Source of the DNA: Hofstenia miamia
Lineage: Eukaryota > Xenacoelomorpha > Acoela
Length of the DNA: 60,473 nt
Assembly: GCA_004352715.1 (NCBI GenBank)
Contig: SCFE01000121.1
Coordinates: forward strand, 73,297 to 133,769
Reading direction: 5' to 3'
A model generated the notes under the pieces. That model saw nothing but the letters and a program-made list of their open reading frames with translations. It was not told the DNA's origin and did no database searches. Positions 55,305-60,473 of this stretch are shown here, one piece after another. A program made the translations under genes and the position numbers. Numbering within the stretch: position 1 is the first letter of the stretch; every line of letters begins with the position of its first letter.

Positions 55305-56198
55305 TATCTAGAGCCATTGTCCTAAAAAATATTTACAACAATATTTTTCAATTACTTTGACCCAACTTACCCAGACGCTATGCCTCTGAGATTAAATTTA
55401 ATGCAACTAGATGATCGCGCCCCTAAATTCAAATCTATTACATTCAAACTACATCAAAAACATTATAAATACTAACGATCAAAACAACGTTTTTTACATA
55501 TCGCTGCCCCAGTATGCAAATGTCCTAAATGCAAAAATTTTGAAAATTGAGTTATGGATACCGTAGGCATTTTCTAGAAGTCATCTTTACAACAATTTTT
55601 GTTTGGCTCTGATAGCAGTATTTGCTTAAGTACCGTTCCCACCAGCTGATAAATTATCAAATGACAATAATTTAGCAATTTTGCCAAAAAATCGGATGAA
55701 GCGTTCAGACTATCGATTTTATCAGCTGATAAAAAAGCAGATATTGTCCACACTCGACTCGATAGTGGGAACACACCTTTAGGAATTATCAGTGTGCAAA
55801 TGCCCTAACCAGAGATGGAAGTGGGGCAATTTTTGTGAACTGTCCCGTCTCACAGACTTTGTGCCCTGCCCCATTTCCACTTGCTGACATCTCCCCTTAT
55901 TTTCTATCCACCTAAAAATTTCTGCTCCAAAAAACAACTTGCGATATATTATTACCTCATATTTGTTCTATTGAAATTTTAATAGAAATACACCACACCA
56001 CAACTGCCAAATATTATGAATCTTTACGACCTGGAAGATACAGAATAATTTTCCATCTCTACTATTGCTACCAATACTAATTTAAAATCAAACGTGATGA
56101 CAATACATATTAAAAACATTTGTAATAGCAAAATATAATTTAATTTTAACTAATATTTTATGTAATATGTACGCAAGGTTAATTTTATAACTTCCAGT
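55303..56198. other. Intergenic stretch with possible small inverted-repeat element
   Basis: At 55637 GTTCCCACCAGCTGATAAA is mirrored at about 55735-55772 by TTATCAGCTGATAAA and GTGGGAAC. This may be a MITE of roughly 150 bp. Otherwise nothing recognised. Confidence 0.35.
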
Positions 56199-57948
56199 CA
56201 GTGATGTCGGTTTAAATTAGCTGGTTTAAACTAGGTATAAGCTAAAATTTTAATTAATACATCGTCAATTTAAACCAATTAGTTTAAACTGGGGTTTAAA
56301 TTAAGGCCACATTATAAACCAAGTGACGATTTCGCGAGCAATAGAAAGTCGTTCCTGATTGGTCGGAAATAGCAATGCACTGTGGTATTTTGTTTTCCTT
56401 TTATATATAGCGTCCAGCGCGGCTGCATATTGCTCATTAACGGCAATTGACTCATTGTATAGCATACACACATTTGCTCCACGGCGAAATGATAGGTCGG
56501 AAGAAGACTTTCAAGCGCGTTTTGTATGACAGTATCTTCACGAAACAGGACACCACGCACCATTTCACATACAATAAATGCTATATGGTCGTGCCCGGTA
56601 TGCCAGACGTTAACTTCATGAGCGATGCCGTACGCATTTAGAGAAAAACCATCCACAGATTAAGTTTCACCAGAAAAATCTGCCCTACAGGAACTCATTC
56701 TTTTCCAGTCAATGTATTCCGCAATTCTAAAGTCTACGTCATTGCTGGAAGCCGTCAGGAAACTAAAAAAACTTCCACACTTTTCAATGGTCCAGACCCG
56801 AATGACTCAAATGGCAAGCTAAAAAGTCCAAGAAGCAAATTTTTACGGCGTTCAACTGGATCACTGGACAAACCGTCAGCGCAAAACCGCCATTGTCATA
56901 TCAGCATCCTGGATTTCAGAATCGTAGACATCAAAAGTGCAAGTCATCGAGATTAAGATTGTGCCATCAACGAAAGCAGTTGTGACCGCTTATGAAGTCA
57001 AAGAGGCACTTCAGTCGGTCAGTCTGGATTTGAAGAAATGTTTGGGTTATCAAGCAAATAACTGTAACGCTATGATCAGCCATGCGAGGAAATTTAAAAA
57101 AATTGCACTGGCTCATGACTCAGATACTACAGAAGATACTGATGGACATTTTATTGTTGAAAACAATCTTTCGGTCAAGGATGTGGTACCGGACAAGGGG
57201 GAATTCATTGGATGAGGAGCGCACAAACTCAACAGCAATGAATTCTTCGATGAGCTCAACAGCTTCTGCCAACTGAAGGATGTACATGGGCCATCACTTT
57301 CGAACATCAGATGGCATGGCCATTACAATCAACTTAAATTTGCCATGGACAACCCAGATGCAGCAAAAATATCAGTGGAATTCTCGACGGCTAGAATCTT
57401 TATCAATAATACAAATGCACAATTGTCACCTGAAAATCCTGGAGGTCGGCAGATTTCTTGAGCATGAAAAGCCCTTTGCTGATCATGTCATTTACGCGAT
57501 CAGATAATTTCAAAAAGCATGTGATAATGCTTCAAATGCCGTTCATGTTGACTCCACAGTGAAGTCGTTTATGAGAAGGCTTGAGGACAACCTAACAAAG
57601 GAGCGTCGCTTCATATCAGCACCGAAAAGAAGGCTAAAGATCCCGCAACCGAGAGTAACTTGGAGGACTAGCTCGATAATTACATGGCTGAGATTGACGA
57701 GACAGTTTGTGAATACGGATTTTTTTTGCAAAACTAGAGAACAGAAAACGTTTTCCAAAATTAGCGGAGATTGCTAGATATATTTTAGGGATCTTACCAT
57801 CACCTGCAAAATGGGAAAGGAGTTTTTCGCGGGCTTTTCATGGACATTCAAGGACAGACAAAATTTAATGAGTGAATAGATTGCTTATAATTTGTTTGGA
57901 ATAAACGTTTGGTTTAAAATAAGGTTTAATTTACATTTTGTCTGATGC
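56199..57948 (+). mobile_element. Decayed hAT-like element with unidentified inner coding remnants
   Basis: The left end CAGTGATGTCGGTTTAAATT is hAT-like, followed by repeated GGTTTAAA words, with more GTTTAAA words near 57898-57930 at the right. At about 57766-57860 a broken frame reads AEIARYILGI then SPSAKWERSFSRAFHGHS, the hAT dimerisation motif (SxxxERxFS). The part between 56310 and 57540 contains shorter frames (56487-56641, 56937-57215 with KEALQSVSLDLKKCLGYQAN) that I do not recognise. The right end is lost in the following LINE. Confidence 0.55.
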
Positions 57949-57959
57949 TCCTCACTAAA

Positions 57960-60030
57960 ATTTGATGACGTCCCTCCCATTCCATCACGTACGGATTCTC
58001 CATTCGCCTCCTTCCATATTGTCTGTAGTCAAGAGTCCCATCTTGCTCTCATGGACACTGAAGTGTGGTCAGATGACCTCTTGATCCGATACTACCGCCT
58101 CTCCAATGCTGAGCACAAATCTTTGGCCTTCATCCCCGCCGTCTCGATTGACTACCTGCACCCCCTAGCATGGAATTTATTCCTCATCCCAACTCTGGTT
58201 TCTCCTTTTGCTCGCAGTCTTGTCTCATTAAACCGTGGTCTCAATTTTTACAACTTCTTACAGTCTCCTGTTGACTTCATTTTCATGACTGAAACCTGGC
58301 TTGATTCTTCTCTTGCTGACAGTGTTGTTTTTCCTAACTCCGCACTTAAAGTTCTCTGCCATATGAATCACTCTAGTGGTCGTCATGGTGGAGTTCTGTA
58401 TCTTTTTGCTTCCTACTCTCTTGAACAACTGATGTTTTCTCCTAATACTACATGCTCCTCCCTCCTGAACTTGGTTTTGTGCTCACACCCTGATCGTATT
58501 TTTGACACCTCTGTGGTCCCTGTTCTGGTTAAACTGTCTGATCACTCATTTGTTCGCTTCAGCCTGTTTGTCAATTCTATTACCCCATCTGATTGTCCTG
58601 CCAATCCTCAATATGCTCAATTTAACAAGTCATCCTTTACTGTACACTTTTTGAATAAACTCGAATCTTTCAAAATGCATTACAGACCTTCCGATTCTTT
58701 GAAACTCTCTTCTTTCACAGAAGACGTCACCAACTTCATGGAACTCGACTAAATCTCTCGGTTGTCCAGCTTCTCATTTGGATCTTTTCGAGACTTATGC
58801 TTTCTTGCGTTCCCTGCATTCCAAACCTGACCTCCCCAGCTTGAATTGGAACCATCTTTCTGCTCACTCGGATCTGGTGAAAGCTGATCTCTTCTAATGC
58901 CTATTTCTCCTCGAATTTTTCCGATTGTCTCTCTCTGTCCTGGTCCCCCTGTCACCTCCCCACTGATTTGCATATGTGACATCGTCTTCAAAGCCCATGA
59001 TATTTCCCTTATGCTTAAGTCCTGCAAGTTGTCTGGTTCTTGCTAGCCACAAAACTTCCTCAAATTTTTCCAGACATTTAAAGCATCTCTTCTCCTACAT
59101 TTGCTCATCTAAGCGTTTTCCGCCTTGCTGGAAACCATCTTGGATCTATCCACTGTTAAAATTTAATCAGCTTCCCTCCTCTCAAGTCACTTCTTATCGT
59201 CCAATAGCTATTTTTTCTGGGTTTTTAATAATCTTTGAGCGTCTTGGCCTGCGTTATGTGTTCCCTAAAATTCGTCACCTCATCTCCGCTTCTCAGCATG
59301 GGAACCTTCAGAGGCGTTCTACCGTCACTAACTTGCTCACTTTCATTGAAACCTGCTATTTCTACTCTGATCATAATGATTCTGGTTGCATTATCTTTCT
59401 TGACATTTCAAAAGCTTTTGATCAGCTCCCTCATTCTATCTTCTTGACAAATTAAGTTTATTTGGCTTTGATGCTGATTTCATTGTAATCTTTCAGTCTT
59501 ACCTGTCCAATCGTCGCCAGTGTGTCAAAAACAATTTGTCTATTTCTCCTCCTGCTCTTGTCTCTAGTGGTGTTCCTCAAGGTTCCATGTTTGCTGTTCT
59601 CTTCTTCCTTGTTGCTATGGACGACCTCCCTCAATCAGTCCTCAACTCATCCTGTCTACTATACGTTGATGACACTGCGATTTTCAACTTTGGTAGCTCT
59701 TTTGCCTCCAATATTACCTCTGATTTTGGGCTTATGTCTACTTGGTCTTCTGTTAACCACTTTGATTGATTTTAGCCCAACCAAGACATGTGATATTTTG
59801 TTTTCTGTATCTCCCACTTCTGATCTTCCTCTTTCTGTGAACTTTTCCCCTCATCAAACTCATCTTGGTGTTCAACTTTCTGATAACTTAAATTGGTCTG
59901 GTCATGTGTCCTTCAATCGTGCTTGTACTCATCCTAATTCCATCTTGACTCTCAAACCTCCAACAGCAATTGTTTTTCCCCACCGCCAAGCTTCAAGAAA
60001 TCTTTGATGCCTTTCCTCTTTGGTGAGCCC
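57960..60030 (+). pseudogene. Decayed LINE with endonuclease and reverse transcriptase
   Basis: 58051-58752 includes FIFMTETWLDSSLADSV and the terminal endonuclease block VLVKLSDHSFVRFSLFV, with the nuclease core largely deleted between them. 58976-59455 gives FPPCWKPSWIYPLLKFNQLP, SYRPIAIFSGFLIIFERL, QHGNLQRRSTVTNLL and CIIFLDISKAFDQLPHSI. After a shift, 59536-59769 gives LVSSGVPQGSMFAVLFFLVA and CLLYVDDTAIFNFGSS with an intact YVDD. It is jockey/CR1-like and pyrimidine-rich compared with the rest of the window. Many stops; inactive. Confidence 0.85.
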
Positions 60031-60134
60031 TTCTCCAAATTCGCCTACTCTTCCATTGCTCCTATTTCATCTCCTGTGACTGTCCTCGCTGCCGTAAACC
60101 TTGACTTGTTTTATTTTTTGTTGTGTATGCCTTC

Positions 60135-60473
60135 AACCTGTGTCCGTCTATCTCAGTCTGCCACTTTCCCATTTCCCTCTCTAGAAACTCAACCCATTTC
60201 TGTGAAACTCCATTAGCCTCTAACGTCTTCAATACCCACTCATGTGAAATGTTGTATTATGCCTTCCTGTTATCCATCTATGCCTTCTTCTACAATTCTC
60301 CACCACTGCCTGGTCTAACAACAACTGATCTTTGCATCCTCTTGTCTTTTTCCTACATCTCTTCTGCTCCTCTGGTATCAAAATCTTCTGTTCTCTGTAA
60401 CATGCCAGCCTATTTTAAATTACAGAAGTTAGCAATTTCCCCGTTGGCGACATGTTATTTTGATTATTATTAT
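60135..60473 (-). mobile_element. R4/Dong-like LINE, RT fragment on the minus strand, truncated by window end
   Basis: Reverse complement of the same LINE family as 54300-54660: its complement contains the DYRKHFT-type region and GVSQKWVEFLEREMGKW-coding sequence. At the window end the 5' junction is again an ATA/TAT repeat (ends TTATTATTAT). It lies head-on against the LINE at 57960-60030. Confidence 0.8.

Noticed and set aside
58749-59027. Minus-strand 92-aa ORF rich in charged residues
   Set aside because: Antisense of the decayed LINE at 57960-60030.

Overview
The window is nuclear DNA from an AT-rich invertebrate animal. It has large spliced genes with GT-AG introns (acceptors mostly TTTAG), and the rest is dense with transposable elements of many classes. 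I cannot name the species. Two host genes are visible, both on the minus strand.

Region 1 (about 4.2-22.7 kb) holds a MAP4K4/TNIK/Misshapen (MIG-15) type Ste20 kinase. I could follow it as 20 coding exons with continuous reading phase: N-terminus, kinase domain, a low-complexity Pro/Ser/Gln linker and the start of the CNH (citron homology) domain. The rest of CNH would lie beyond the left edge. Its introns carry an apparently intact Tc1-type DD34E transposon, a decayed hAT element with an 8-bp target duplication, a short hAT-like MITE (a sister copy lies just past exon 20), and a 5'-truncated LINE with a restriction-like endonuclease.

Region 2 (1-3.1 kb) holds two diverged copies of a decayed Crypton-like tyrosine-recombinase element. 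One copy is interrupted by a 409-bp inverted-repeat element whose core is a 92-bp tandem repeat with telomere-like TTAGGG/TTTAGGG words.

Region 3 (22.7-44.3 kb) shows no host gene. It is a graveyard of Penelope-like elements (one followed by a hammerhead-ribozyme core), Tc1/mariner remnants, LINE reverse-transcriptase fragments and a Ty3/gypsy-type integrase. Inside it, about 25.65-34.01 kb is almost devoid of CpG (four CpGs in about 8.4 kb), unlike both flanks.

Region 4 (44.4-47 kb) is a fairly well kept CR1/L2-like LINE. Its PHD-finger ORF1 and endonuclease/RT ORF2 share one reading frame and are separated by a single TGA in a CTAG context. It runs into a 1000-N gap.

Region 5 (49.9-53.9 kb) contains the 3' exons of sorbitol dehydrogenase and a dead mariner-type element. 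Both appear twice only because three overlapping contig ends were concatenated with single Ns. Region 6 (54.2-60.5 kb) is again LINE and hAT debris, with a 217-N gap.

The genes do not form a pathway. The window is two unrelated host genes in a transposon-rich background. The most interesting signals are the CpG-free block, the TGA-CTAG LINE architecture, the Penelope hammerhead, and the telomere-like minisatellite inside an inverted-repeat element.
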